64,000 bases of DNA, from positions 124,001-188,000 of the forward strand of contig NZ_JFYN01000043.1 of the NCBI RefSeq assembly GCF_000631985.1. The letters are read 5' to 3'. The stretch's first letter is position 1. Every line of letters starts with the position of its first letter. Source of the DNA: Pseudomonas sp. RIT288. Its GTDB lineage: Bacteria; Pseudomonadota; Gammaproteobacteria; Pseudomonadales; Pseudomonadaceae. Position numbers and translations under genes: made by a program. The notes beneath the pieces are model-generated. The model saw only the letters and a list, made by a program, of their open reading frames with translations. It had not been told where the DNA came from and made no database searches. Shown one piece after another: positions 10,300-18,438 of this stretch.

Positions 10300-11703
10300 T
10301 TATTGTTTTGAGTTGACCGGGTTGAGCAGCGGCATCTTCCATTCGCCGCTGGCCACTTCCGGCTTCGGCAGGTACAGACGCAACACGCCGTAGAACGGCC
10401 CGTTCGGTGCCGGCAGCCAGTTGGCCTGCTTGTCCTTGCCAGGATTTTTGTGCTGCACGTAGAGGGTCAGTCCGCCGTCGGCATCTAGCTTCAAGTCGGG
10501 CAGCATCCGCGAGTTGATCAGGTAGCGATTGAGTGGGTTGGCCACCAGCAATTTGCTCTTGCCGTCGTACAGGGTCAGCGACCAGAAGGCGTCGGCCGGG
10601 GGCAGGGCGCCTTTGTCGAAATGCAGGGTGTAGTCGTGTTTCGCTGCGTCGGCCGGCTGGCCGTCCTTGTCGACGAAATAGCCGATGTAGTTCGCCTCTT
10701 CGGCAGAGTTGCCGAAGATGCCCATGTTGGCGCCGGCGTAGCGATACAGATAATTGCCCTTGAGGTGATCGCGGGTGCCGAACAGATCACCGCTGCTGAT
10801 TTCGTGCGTATCGACCTTGTCTTTCTTGAACGCGGCGAATTCAGCCTTGGCGTCACTGATGCCGTCTTCGAGGGCCTTGCGTTGCTCGGCGCCAAGCTTT
10901 TTCAGGTCGAATGGCTGACCGGCGCCGATGCCGATCCTGGCGAAGCGTGCGAGCAGGTCTTTTTCGACGTCCTGCGGCGGGGTGAAGGCGAGCATGAAGT
11001 TCAGGTAGCGGAACAGCTCCGGGGTTTCGCTCATGGTCGGCGTCGGTTTCGGCCAACTGACTTTCGGTGCCGGCGCCGGGGCCTTCTGTTTCACGTAGTG
11101 GCTCAGCGGCTCGACCTTGTAGCCTTTCTGGATCTGCTTGACCTTGCCCAGATCCTTCTCGTCGAACAGCTGCGTGCGGTACAGCGCGTAGGCGATGTTG
11201 CTTTCGCTGCGCACCAGGCGGTCGATGTTGATCGGTTGCTGACCTTTCCAGTCAGGCCCGGCGATCATGAAATGGCCACCGTTATTACCGGTGCTGCGAG
11301 TGCCCAGGTAAGCGAAGTTCTGCGTGTAGGCGTCGATCAGTTGCACTGAGTAGTAACGGTGTTCTTCGATCGGCGGCAAGGTCAGGATCAGCGGTTCGCT
11401 GCGCAAATCCATCCAGACGAACGAGTAGGGCGTGTCGGCGTTCGGCGTGACGAACGCGGTGTCTTTGGCGGTGAAGGCCTTGGCGGTGTTACCGATCTGG
11501 TTGAACGGTGCCTTGAAGTTCGGACTCTTGCTGTCCACGGCCTGGGTGTACAGGGTCTTGTACATTTCCACTACCGGGAAGCCATAGAGCCAGGCTTCCC
11601 TGGCGATGCCTCGGGCTTCTTCGGGGCTGGCGCTGAAATCGGCCCAGGCGTTGCTGCTCAAGGCGAGGGTCAGGCCGGTCAGCCATAGATTGCGTGTGTT
11701 CAT
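10300..11703 (-). CDS. exported DUF1254/DUF1214 protein (first copy)
   Basis: This 467-residue protein has a signal peptide (cleavage near NAWADFS), a DUF1254 domain over roughly residues 30-200, and a C-terminal DUF1214 domain with a FWSLTLYD segment. Proteins of this family are secreted and of uncertain biochemical role. The gene lies 9 bases before the transporter-like gene and 13 after a second DUF1254 gene. Similarity to that neighbour in the C-terminal domain suggests an old duplication, but the sequences have diverged strongly. Confidence 0.88.
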   Translation of the reverse strand: MNTRNLWLTGLTLALSSNAWADFSASPEEARGIAREAWLYGFPVVEMYKTLYTQAVDSKSPNFKAPFNQIGNTAKAFTAKDTAFVTPNADTPYSFVWMDLRSEPLILTLPPIEEHRYYSVQLIDAYTQNFAYLGTRSTGNNGGHFMIAGPDWKGQQPINIDRLVRSESNIAYALYRTQLFDEKDLGKVKQIQKGYKVEPLSHYVKQKAPAPAPKVSWPKPTPTMSETPELFRYLNFMLAFTPPQDVEKDLLARFARIGIGAGQPFDLKKLGAEQRKALEDGISDAKAEFAAFKKDKVDTHEISSGDLFGTRDHLKGNYLYRYAGANMGIFGNSAEEANYIGYFVDKDGQPADAAKHDYTLHFDKGALPPADAFWSLTLYDGKSKLLVANPLNRYLINSRMLPDLKLDADGGLTLYVQHKNPGKDKQANWLPAPNGPFYGVLRLYLPKPEVASGEWKMPLLNPVNSKQ

Positions 11704-11716
11704 GCGGCGTCCTTAT

Positions 11717-13168
11717 TCATTGCACGACCGTGATGTCGTCGAGTTTCCAGCTCTTGTCGAAATAGGCTTCGGTCGGCGCGTACAGGCGGAAGTAGCTGAA
11801 CCAGTGCTTGCCGGGCACGGTTTGCACCCAGTTGTTTTCGAAGCCTTTGGGTGCGCTTGGGCCGAAGTACAGGTCCACCGAGCCATCGGCGTTTTTCTTC
11901 AGATCCTGGCGCGAGGACAGGTCGGCCTTGCGCTGCGGATTGTCGATCAGGCAACGGCTGTCGATGTCGTACACGGTCATCGACCAGAACTGCTTGGCCG
12001 GCGGGTTGGCGCCGACGTGCAGGCGATAGGTCTTGCCGCCGTCGAGCCAGTCGCCCTTGGCGTCGGTGTAGGCGCCAAGATAGGTCTGGCCGAGCCCCGG
12101 GGTCTTGGAGACCATGCCTTTGGTGTTGGTCACCGCTTCATAGAACCAGGCGCTGCGCTCCCACAACTGGTCGTAATAGGCCACGCGTTGCGACGGTTCT
12201 GCGATGTTCAGCACCGTGTCCCAATGCCGGTCGGGCCAGTACTGCGCCTCGGGGAAGCGCTTGGCAAAGGTGTTGGCCTTGGCAATCAGCTCACCCACCT
12301 GCGCGCCGGATTCCAGGGCCTGACGCTGCTGGGTGTTGGGGTTGAAGGGTTTGTCTTTCTCGATGCCGAGACTGGCGAGCATCGCCATGTAAAAGCGGTC
12401 ACGTTCATTGACCGGTTCTTTCTGGATGATCTGGTGCAGCCGCTGCCAGTAAGCGATGCCGCGCGGTTGGGTGCCCGACCACTTTTTACCGTCAGGCGAC
12501 AGCAGGCGGGTCTTGCTCGGCTCGGCACGCCTGGCGTACGGGTACATCTTGAATTTCTCGACCAGCGCCTTGCCTTTGGCCGGATCCGGATCCAGCACCC
12601 GGAAGCCCACCAGCACGTTCATGGTTTCCGATTTGGCCAGGTAATAGTTGTCGGCATCGGCCGGTGGTTCCGCGCCCGGTGGCAGCACCAGGTATTTGCC
12701 GCCCTGGCCTTTGTCCGGACCGGTCTGGCCCATGTCGATGATCGCCCGCTGCCAGAAATCGCCAATGCCGCCGGCGGTCGGTCCCGGTGGCAGTTCAATC
12801 ACCAGCGGCCCGGTTTCGCTGAGGTCGACGAAGCCGAGAATGTACGGCGTGGTGGCGTTGGCGGTGATCACGCCGAGCTTGTCTTCGTAGCTGTCGAGCA
12901 CCATAAGATCGCCGCTGCGCGCGCCGAGCTTGTCGCGAAATTCTTCCTGCCACTGCGCGTAGGACACCAGCGGCAAGGCCCACAGGTAACTCTGCGTCGC
13001 CTGCTGGAAATCCAGTTCGGCGTAGAGTTTGGCAATCGACTCATGGGCCGGCAGTTCGCCTTCCATGGCGATTTTGCCGATACGGGTGTCGAGCTCCTGA
13101 GCACCGACGCCGCAGCTGGCGAACAGAGTCATCAGGCTGAAACCGGCGGCGCGTAAAGCGATGTGCAT
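11717..13168 (-). CDS. exported DUF1254/DUF1214 protein (second copy)
   Basis: The 483-residue product has a signal peptide (about residues 1-23, ending GVGAQ), a DUF1254 region, and a DUF1214 region marked by QFWSMTVYDIDSR and by a GFENNWVQTVPGK segment near the end. An AAGGAC site precedes the ATG. It follows the first transporter-like gene by 10 bases. Having two members of this family in one operon, each next to a predicted outer-membrane transporter, suggests two parallel export or binding units. Confidence 0.88.
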   Translation of the reverse strand: MHIALRAAGFSLMTLFASCGVGAQELDTRIGKIAMEGELPAHESIAKLYAELDFQQATQSYLWALPLVSYAQWQEEFRDKLGARSGDLMVLDSYEDKLGVITANATTPYILGFVDLSETGPLVIELPPGPTAGGIGDFWQRAIIDMGQTGPDKGQGGKYLVLPPGAEPPADADNYYLAKSETMNVLVGFRVLDPDPAKGKALVEKFKMYPYARRAEPSKTRLLSPDGKKWSGTQPRGIAYWQRLHQIIQKEPVNERDRFYMAMLASLGIEKDKPFNPNTQQRQALESGAQVGELIAKANTFAKRFPEAQYWPDRHWDTVLNIAEPSQRVAYYDQLWERSAWFYEAVTNTKGMVSKTPGLGQTYLGAYTDAKGDWLDGGKTYRLHVGANPPAKQFWSMTVYDIDSRCLIDNPQRKADLSSRQDLKKNADGSVDLYFGPSAPKGFENNWVQTVPGKHWFSYFRLYAPTEAYFDKSWKLDDITVVQ

Positions 13169-13178
13169 GGCGATGTCC

Positions 13179-13970
13179 TTATTTTCCGAATGTCACGTTG
13201 ATCCCGGCGAACAGGGTGAACTGCGGCACACCATCGCCTTTGCGTTCGACGGTCCACTGCGGTTCGAGGAAGGCGTTGAGAATATTGCTGCCGGACTTCC
13301 AGACCTTGCCCGCACCCAGCCCGATCGGGATGTAGTGAGTGTTGTTCTTCAGGTCGAACGTCCAGGTGCCGGTAGAGCGCAGGTACCAGCCCTTGTCGAG
13401 GTTATGAATGATGAAGGGCTGCAGGGTTGCGGTTTCGACATGCGCTCGGTCCTGGTCGCCGGCGAACGAGCTCTGGTACTGCACCAGCGCACCGAGCAGG
13501 CCGCGCGGTGACGAATCGATCGCCACCGCCGCAAGGCCGGCCTGCCACTTGCCGGTGCCCAGTTCATCCTCGGCGGCGGTCGGCGCAGTGACCTGCGGGC
13601 CGATGCCCAACTGCACGCCGTCGGTCTTGAGCAGAAAGATGTCGAACAGATTGAGATCGCCGATGCCGGTGCTGTAGCCGCCGCGCGGATCGGGGCGGGT
13701 ACTGATCGGCATCGTTGCGCGCAGCAATTGCGGTACGCCGATGAAATCGTTGGGCGCAATCGGCAAAGTGCCGCGCAGCAACGCATCATTGGTGTGCAGA
13801 TTGCTGTCGAACAGCTTGGGCGTGTAGTAATCCTGCAGGTTGGCGCCGGGCGCCAGGTTCAGCGGATTGTTGCTTTTGTTGGCCTCTTCGGCGTTATTCG
13901 CAAAGGCACAAACCACAGGCACCAGCGAAATCGCCAGCAGCAAGGCGTGAATCCCCAATTTTTCCGACAT
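13179..13970 (-). CDS. outer-membrane transporter-like protein, first gene of the 12-gene operon
   Basis: The 263-residue product starts at the ATG at 13970, behind a GGGGA site; longer in-frame starts lack one. It has a signal peptide (hydrophobic residues about 8-23, ending in AFANN). Next comes a beta-rich domain of the neuromedin U/MetA-like transporter type, with a C-terminal strand ending in VTFGK. It is the most upstream gene of the minus-strand run, so the operon promoter should lie in the roughly 200 bases above it, where no convincing -35/-10 pair was found. Confidence 0.7.
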   Translation of the reverse strand: MSEKLGIHALLLAISLVPVVCAFANNAEEANKSNNPLNLAPGANLQDYYTPKLFDSNLHTNDALLRGTLPIAPNDFIGVPQLLRATMPISTRPDPRGGYSTGIGDLNLFDIFLLKTDGVQLGIGPQVTAPTAAEDELGTGKWQAGLAAVAIDSSPRGLLGALVQYQSSFAGDQDRAHVETATLQPFIIHNLDKGWYLRSTGTWTFDLKNNTHYIPIGLGAGKVWKSGSNILNAFLEPQWTVERKGDGVPQFTLFAGINVTFGK

Positions 13971-14169
13971 GATCCCCGTTTCCCTGGTGGCTACTGCGTG
14001 GAGGTCCCGGCACTTCTCGGCCGTTGGACGTATTCCCTTTCTTATCAAGCCTGTAGGACACGTCTGAATGACGCTAGCAGCTAATGGGGAGTTAGCCAGT
14101 CGAAGGGTTTAATTCTTTGGTTCTGTCTACAGAGTCACACTAAAGGTGGGCGCTGAATCTTTACGCCCG
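13971..14169. other. intergenic region upstream of the 12-gene operon
   Basis: This stretch must hold the operon's promoter on the minus strand. It is AT-richer around 14100-14160. No clear sigma-70 or AlgU motif, operator or small gene was recognised. Confidence 0.4.
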
Positions 14170-14270
14170 TGTAGGAGCTGCCGCAGGCTCGGGCCGCGAT
14201 CGGACGATCTTTTGACTTTGATTTTTTAAAAGCCAGATCAAAAGATCGCAGCCTTTGGCAGCTCCTACAG
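14170..14270. repeat. long palindrome, variant with an extended arm
   Basis: It belongs to the same family as the element at 7030, but the left arm contains an extra GGGCCGCGATCGGAC block. The copy at 35096 carries the same block on its right arm, so the two are the same variant in opposite orientation. Confidence 0.9.
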
Positions 14271-14280
14271 GGGGCAGGGA

Positions 14281-14706
14281 TTACAGGTTTTTCTTCGCTT
14301 GCTCGCGAACGCGTTCTTCCTGCGCCCGCGCCTCAGGCGTGAATTCGGCACCGAAATCCTCGGCGGAGAATATCTGCCGTATTTCGATATCAGAGTCGCC
14401 CGGCATCGGGTTCGGGCAGCGCTTGACCCATTCGATGGCTTCTTCCTTCGATTTGACTTCCCAGATCCAGTACCCGGCCACCAGCTCCTTGGTCTCGATG
14501 AACGGGCCGTCGATGACGCTGCGCTGGGCGCCGGAGAAATGCACGCGGACGCCTTTGCTGCTCGGGTGCAGGCCATTGCCGTCGATGAGGATGCCGGCCT
14601 TGACCAGTTCTTCGTTGAAGTTACCCATGGCGGTGATCAGTTCTTCGCTGGGCATGATGCCGGCTTCGGAGTCGGCGCTGGCTTTGACAAGGATCATGAA
14701 TCGCAT
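14281..14706 (-). CDS. YCII-related (DGPF-type) protein
   Basis: This 141-residue protein begins MRFMILVKA and has the DGPF-type signature of the YCII superfamily (DGPFIETKELVAGYW). These are small ferredoxin-like dimeric alpha-beta barrels, often near ECF sigma factors. No sigma factor is adjacent here. The function of this subgroup is unknown. A palindrome follows the stop codon 10 bases downstream. Confidence 0.9.
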   Translation of the reverse strand: MRFMILVKASADSEAGIMPSEELITAMGNFNEELVKAGILIDGNGLHPSSKGVRVHFSGAQRSVIDGPFIETKELVAGYWIWEVKSKEEAIEWVKRCPNPMPGDSDIEIRQIFSAEDFGAEFTPEARAQEERVREQAKKNL

Positions 14707-14836
14707 GGTGGTTTCTCCAGGGAATGGGGGGATTCATGGTTTAGTCGAATGGGCCGCGCATGAATCGACAGGTGTCTGAATAAAAGACGCAAAGCTGCGC
14801 TTTAACAAATGCATCCCGACATGCTGCAACTGCCAA

Positions 14837-14924
14837 TGCAGGAGCTGCCGCAAGCTGCGATCTTTTGCTCCTGTCGTTAAAAACCAACATCAAAAGACTG
14901 CAGCCTTCGGCAGCTCCCCGTGCA
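14837..14924. repeat. degenerate long palindrome
   Basis: The arms TGCAGGAGCTGCCG and CGGCAGCTCC-CCG-TGCA pair, and ATCTTTTG/CAAAAGA inner arms are recognisable, but the element has several substitutions compared with the other copies. Confidence 0.8.
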
Positions 14925-15024
14925 TATTTCAATTCAGGATGTTTAAAAGTTGTTTCGATTTTGCGGAACGTTCCCACAAGGTTTTCAGGTTGTCCGTCGG
15001 ACGTCGGGTCTCTAGCCTGTGTTC

Positions 15025-15239
15025 GTCGCTGCCAATTCAGCGACCGGGACTGGAAACCCCGATGGGTATTAGTGGCGCGTACACGCCTTTCATAACGTAT
15101 CCTTGCGCACTTCGAATGTGTGCACTCCGTTATGGCGGCTGTGCGCGGGGGACCTTCGGGTCGTCCGGGTCGCCGCTGCCCGGGTTTCCAACCTGCGTAC
15201 AGCTGCCACCTCTTCGTCCGGAAACCGAAGGGGGCAGCT
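15025..15239 (+). ncRNA. multi-helix structured RNA leader upstream of the DUF6124-type gene
   Basis: At least six complementary pairs are visible. GTCGCTG 15025-15031 pairs with CAGCGAC 15038-15044. TGGAAACCC 15051-15059 pairs with GGGTTTCCA 15182-15190, closing a junction. Inside the junction are CATAACG 15091-15097 with CGTTATG 15128-15134, TGCGCAC 15104-15110 with GTGTGCA 15118-15124, and a GCGGC/GCCGC stem (15135/15172) containing GACC-TTCG-GGTC. AGCTGCC 15201-15207 with GGCAGCT 15233-15239 forms the last hairpin, just before the ribosome site. The RNA may be a cis-regulatory leader or a separate RNA. Its hairpin-plus-long-pairing style recalls phage-derived C4 antisense RNAs, but that identity is only a guess. 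Confidence 0.65.
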
Positions 15240-15263
15240 CCGACTATTCAGTGGAGTTACACC

Positions 15264-15632
15264 ATGAAAAAACCAACACTTAACCCCCCAGAATCAGGCG
15301 CCGACACCACAACCCCTTACGCCTCAGTCGACAGTAAAAAACTCCACGAAGCCGCCGACCGCGCCCTCGACTACTACCTCAATCCCGCCGCCCGTATCAT
15401 GTCTAGCGCCAACGAACCGGAATCCATGTACCTCGCCAATCCCAAGTACAACACCGAATCTCTTCTAGCCAACGCCAGCGAAACACTCGGCTCGGCCAGC
15501 GAGATGCTCATCAACTTCGCTGCCTCGCTGGAAACCTCCCAGCGCAAAACAGCACTGGGCATTGCTCAGGTCGTCATGCTGGGGGAGTTAGCGGTAAATC
15601 AAGCACTGGATCACGTAGAACTTAAAGACTGA
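15264..15632 (+). CDS. DUF6124/DUF3077-type small Pseudomonas protein
   Basis: This 122-residue protein belongs to a family I recognise only from Pseudomonas. It has the signature KKLHEAADRALDYYL, a TESLLANASETL segment, and an ending of VVMLGELAVNQALD. It is soluble and probably helical, and its function is unknown. The ATG at 15264 follows GTGGAG by 8 bases. A second family member lies at 48784-49143 and shares the same three blocks. The long folded leader in front of this copy is absent from the other. It lies next to a type VI secretion cassette, but nothing in its sequence ties it to secretion. Confidence 0.75.
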   Translation: MKKPTLNPPESGADTTTPYASVDSKKLHEAADRALDYYLNPAARIMSSANEPESMYLANPKYNTESLLANASETLGSASEMLINFAASLETSQRKTALGIAQVVMLGELAVNQALDHVELKD

Positions 15633-15880
15633 TTGATCATGACCCTTCCCGCGCGCAGCAAAGCAATGCAGCCCTTGAGGCTCTGCGTCAGATTCGTGAG
15701 TTGGCGCACAGAGCTCTCTTGTTACATTCCTTTACCGCGCGTTGGAACGGTCAACGACCAACCAAAAAAGACTCTAGCCGGTCGTATTTTCTATCCAGTT
15801 CGCAGGTGACATGGATACCCTGTTTTCCAAAACAAGATCGGGTAACATCCGCAGGTCGTGATATTCAATGGAGAGAAACG
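15633..15880. other. upstream region of the type VI cassette
   Basis: The base composition is lower in GC than the flanks. One frame (15635-15727) reads DPSRAQQSNAALEALRQIRE and continues without a stop into the PAAR frame, but it has no start codon context and looks like a gene remnant or chance. A GGAGAGAAACG ribosome site precedes the PAAR gene. No promoter was recognised with confidence. Confidence 0.4.
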
Positions 15881-16384
15881 ATGGCAGGAAAGCCAGTCGC
15901 AAGGCTCGGAGATCCAGGTAGTCATGGTGGAAATATCAGCACTGGATCAAGTCCTATTTTTGTTAACTCGACTCCCGTAGCTTTGGTAGGAGATATCTAT
16001 TCCTGCCCGATTCACGGCAGTAATCCCATAACAACGGGCGCCCCCCATGTTTTTGGGTTGGGAAAGGACGTTGCCCATGTCGGTTCCCAAACGGCATGTG
16101 GAGCGACGATTACTGCTGGGTCACCCGACACCTTCGTCGGTGATTCTGGTAGTGCTCCCGCCAGCTTCTTCTCGCAGTTTCTGAAAGAAAAGACTTTCGT
16201 CGAGTTTCAGTTGCTTAATGAAAGAGATGAACCTGTAGCCAACGAGCCGTATGAATTGACGCTTCCCGATGGAACCTTGATGACTGGCGTCCTCGACGAA
16301 AATGGCTTTGTGCATGTTGCAAATATTCCCAGGGGGAGTTGCAGCATAAAGTTTCCGAAACTTGAAGATACGGAATATCTTTAA
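15881..16384 (+). CDS. PAAR-domain type VI spike-tip protein with C-terminal extension
   Basis: This 167-residue protein begins with the PAAR signature (MAGKPVARLGDPGSHGG) and carries repeated CPIHG, HVGS and ACGATITAGS elements through about residue 95. PAAR proteins cap the VgrG spike of the type VI secretion system. The tail from about residue 108 (FVEFQLLNERDEPVANEPY) resembles the transthyretin-like domain found on PAAR and VgrG proteins, where it binds a cargo effector. The TAA stop shares its last base with the ATG of the next gene (TAATG), so the cargo gene is translationally coupled. No other secretion components are in the window. Confidence 0.92.
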   Translation: MAGKPVARLGDPGSHGGNISTGSSPIFVNSTPVALVGDIYSCPIHGSNPITTGAPHVFGLGKDVAHVGSQTACGATITAGSPDTFVGDSGSAPASFFSQFLKEKTFVEFQLLNERDEPVANEPYELTLPDGTLMTGVLDENGFVHVANIPRGSCSIKFPKLEDTEYL

Positions 16385-17082
16385 TGGTTCAGTCTACTAA
16401 AACTACCAGCACAACCCAGGCAGCAAAAAATACAGGCGCACCAGGGAAAACCACAAAAACCAATCAGGTGGTCGTATCCGGTGCGTATATGGAAGTGCTG
16501 GTGGGTGGTCCCTACACCCGCGATAAAGAAGAGCATCCTTTCGGGCACGCGGCTTTACACGTAGTGGTCGGTAGCAAAGACATTACTTATGACTTTGGTC
16601 GCTATGGAAAAACCTGGGGCACGTTCGATAGCGAGGGCGAAGGCGTGTTGAACGTCTGGACGTCCTTCAAAGCGTATATCTCTGGTGAAAACAGTTTGGG
16701 GCGTACAACAACAGGTTTTGTTTATTTTTTGGAAAATGCAAAAGCCGAGGCTGTGATCGCTCATTTCGACGGTATTGTCGCCCAGCAAAAAGAACAGCGA
16801 AAAAAGACTGCCTCATCAGCTCGGTATGTCTTGCCATCGAACTATCATCCGACCACGAATAACTGCACAACCGTGACAATCGCAGGAGCAAAGGTTTCGG
16901 GAAAGTCAATTGTGCAGAACCCGGCGAAATTCAATGAGATGCGAGGTCTTTCTTTCATCGAAAGACAGGCAGCGCGTACGCAAAGTAGTCCGAAGGACGG
17001 TATTTTCATGCCTGCGGATTTACAAGCCATGCTCGAAGCGAATACCGAGGCCCCCTATGATAAGAAAAATGTTTACAAATAG
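16384..17082 (+). CDS. candidate type VI effector, papain/NlpC-like fold
   Basis: The 232-residue product is not a family I can name with certainty. It has a low-complexity Thr/Lys-rich N-terminus (residues 1-29), then FGHAALHV with H55, a YDFGRYG segment, and N159-N160-C161-T-T. A histidine followed about 100 residues later by NNC is the arrangement of circularly permuted NlpC/P60-like and DUF4105-like cysteine enzymes. A peptidoglycan amidase or peptidase, or an acyl-transfer activity, is therefore plausible. Its position directly after a PAAR gene and before a small membrane protein is the standard spike-effector-immunity order. The GC content is lower than in neighbouring regions, suggesting acquisition by transfer. 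Confidence 0.7.
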   Translation: MVQSTKTTSTTQAAKNTGAPGKTTKTNQVVVSGAYMEVLVGGPYTRDKEEHPFGHAALHVVVGSKDITYDFGRYGKTWGTFDSEGEGVLNVWTSFKAYISGENSLGRTTTGFVYFLENAKAEAVIAHFDGIVAQQKEQRKKTASSARYVLPSNYHPTTNNCTTVTIAGAKVSGKSIVQNPAKFNEMRGLSFIERQAARTQSSPKDGIFMPADLQAMLEANTEAPYDKKNVYK

Positions 17083-17533
17083 ACGTCTTGGCCTATGGCT
17101 GGTGGCAGTTTTATCCGTCAATGCGATTTTTTTGGCTTTTCTGATTTTTGGCGATATTGCGAAGGGGCACAATATGAAAATGATCAAAACTAAAGAACCG
17201 TTGCTGATTGAAGGGCCAAATGGCGACGAGAATTACTATGTCCTGCCTTTGGGTACTACCCTTTATCACGATAAAAGCTTTCCTGAAGGGCACGACCGTT
17301 ATGTGGTGTATCTCAATCATAAGGGTGCAATTGCACACGAAGAAGTACCCATGAAGCCTGAGTATGGCGGTTCATTTATAGACCCGCTCTGGCTGGCCAA
17401 TGTTGATGAGGAAACCTTGAAAGAAATTTTCAAACGGTTTCCGCTCTCCAAAACCGATATTGCCGCTGCGATCAAGGCCAATGAAATAACCAAGGATGAT
17501 CTAGCCGACATCATCCGATCCATGCCCGACTGA
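17057..17533 (+). CDS. candidate immunity protein, single-pass membrane
   Basis: This 158-residue protein starts at ATG 17057, 6 bases after a GAGG site and overlapping the effector by 26 bases; ATG 17069 is the alternative start. Residues about 10-32 form one transmembrane helix, and the rest is a soluble, acidic domain predicted in the periplasm. There is no recognised family. Size, topology and position fit an immunity protein against a periplasm-acting effector. The low GC content matches that of the two preceding genes. Confidence 0.65.
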   Translation: MIRKMFTNRRLGLWLVAVLSVNAIFLAFLIFGDIAKGHNMKMIKTKEPLLIEGPNGDENYYVLPLGTTLYHDKSFPEGHDRYVVYLNHKGAIAHEEVPMKPEYGGSFIDPLWLANVDEETLKEIFKRFPLSKTDIAAAIKANEITKDDLADIIRSMPD

Positions 17534-17559
17534 CCAATCTTTTAGCTGTCGGTGAAACG

Positions 17560-17623
17560 AAGCTGCGGTCTTTTGATCTTGATGAAAAGATAAAGTCAAA
17601 AGATCGCAGCCTGCGGCAGCTCC
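17560..17623. repeat. shortened long palindrome
   Basis: AGCTGCGGTCTTTTGATCTT pairs with the AAAGATCGCAGC arm. The right arm continues to GCGGCAGCTCCTAC, but its outer counterpart on the left is lost. Confidence 0.8.
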
Positions 17624-17639
17624 TACCAGGAGGCTTGGG

Positions 17640-17649
17640 TTGTATACAA
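17640..17649. promoter_or_regulatory. TTGTATACAA palindrome upstream of tpx
   Basis: This perfect 10-base palindrome lies 113 bases before the tpx start and resembles operators of GntR-type regulators. It is followed by a T-run. No regulator is encoded next to it, so its role is uncertain. Confidence 0.3.
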
Positions 17650-17762
17650 TTTTTTGCACAGGCCCCTGACAATTTTCATGCAGGGCATAGGTCGTCGGAC
17701 AATTTCGTGGTTAACTTCGGCCTCTTGCATGCTCAATAACCACGTTAAGAAGGACTAAAGTC

Positions 17763-18263
17763 ATGGCTCAAGTCACCCTCAAAGGCAACCCGGTTCAAGT
17801 AAACGGCCAGTTGCCACAAGCCGGTTCCAAGGCGCCAGCCTTTTCCCTGGTTGCCGGCAATCTGTCCGACGTCACCCTGGCGAGCTTCGCCGGCAAGCGC
17901 AAAGTGCTGAACATCTTCCCAAGCGTCGACACCCCGACCTGCGCCACCTCCGTGCGCAAGTTCAACGCTCAGGCCAACGAACTGAACAACACCGTGGTGC
18001 TGTGCATCTCGGCTGACCTGCCATTCGCCCAGGCCCGTTTCTGCGGTGCCGAAGGCCTGGAAAACGTGCAGAACCTGTCGACCCTGCGCGGTGCCGAATT
18101 CAGCGAAAACTACGGCGTAGCCATCGCTGACGGCCCGCTCAAAGGCCTGACCGCCCGTGCCGTGGTGGTTCTGGACGAGAACGACAACGTTCTGCACAGT
18201 GAACTGGTCAAGGAAATCGCTGAAGAGCCGAACTACGACGCAGCACTCGCCGTTCTGAAATAA
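17763..18263 (+). CDS. tpx: thiol peroxidase (atypical 2-Cys peroxiredoxin)
   Basis: This 166-residue protein matches Tpx end to end. The peroxidatic Cys60 lies in FPSVDTPTCATSVRKF and the resolving Cys94 in ARFCGAEG. It reduces hydroperoxides using thioredoxin and acts in the cytoplasm or periplasmic face, depending on species; no signal peptide is seen here. AAGGA precedes the start. It is a single-gene unit ended by a strong terminator. Confidence 0.97.
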   Translation: MAQVTLKGNPVQVNGQLPQAGSKAPAFSLVAGNLSDVTLASFAGKRKVLNIFPSVDTPTCATSVRKFNAQANELNNTVVLCISADLPFAQARFCGAEGLENVQNLSTLRGAEFSENYGVAIADGPLKGLTARAVVVLDENDNVLHSELVKEIAEEPNYDAALAVLK

Positions 18264-18280
18264 GCGCTTTTACAATTGTT

Positions 18281-18311
18281 AACGGCCTGGCCCTGTCCAG
18301 GCCGTTTTCAT
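18281..18311 (+). terminator. rho-independent terminator of tpx
   Basis: AACGGCCTGG pairs perfectly with CCAGGCCGTT around a 6-base loop, followed by TTTCATTT. It lies 17 bases after the tpx stop. Confidence 0.9.
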
Positions 18312-18438
18312 TTGTGTATCAGTGTTTTGCCTCACACCTTGAAACGTAAGTTGAAGGTAAATTGCCGGTAAAGCTGCTTTGCTTAAATCCCATCAGTGCT
18401 TATCGTTCAGCCTCCCGTAAAAGAAGCCCACGCGCCCA

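Noticed and set aside
14741..14977. A 78-codon minus-strand frame spanning the palindrome at 14837.
   Set aside because: Most of it is the palindrome itself, there is no ribosome site, and no conserved sequence is visible.
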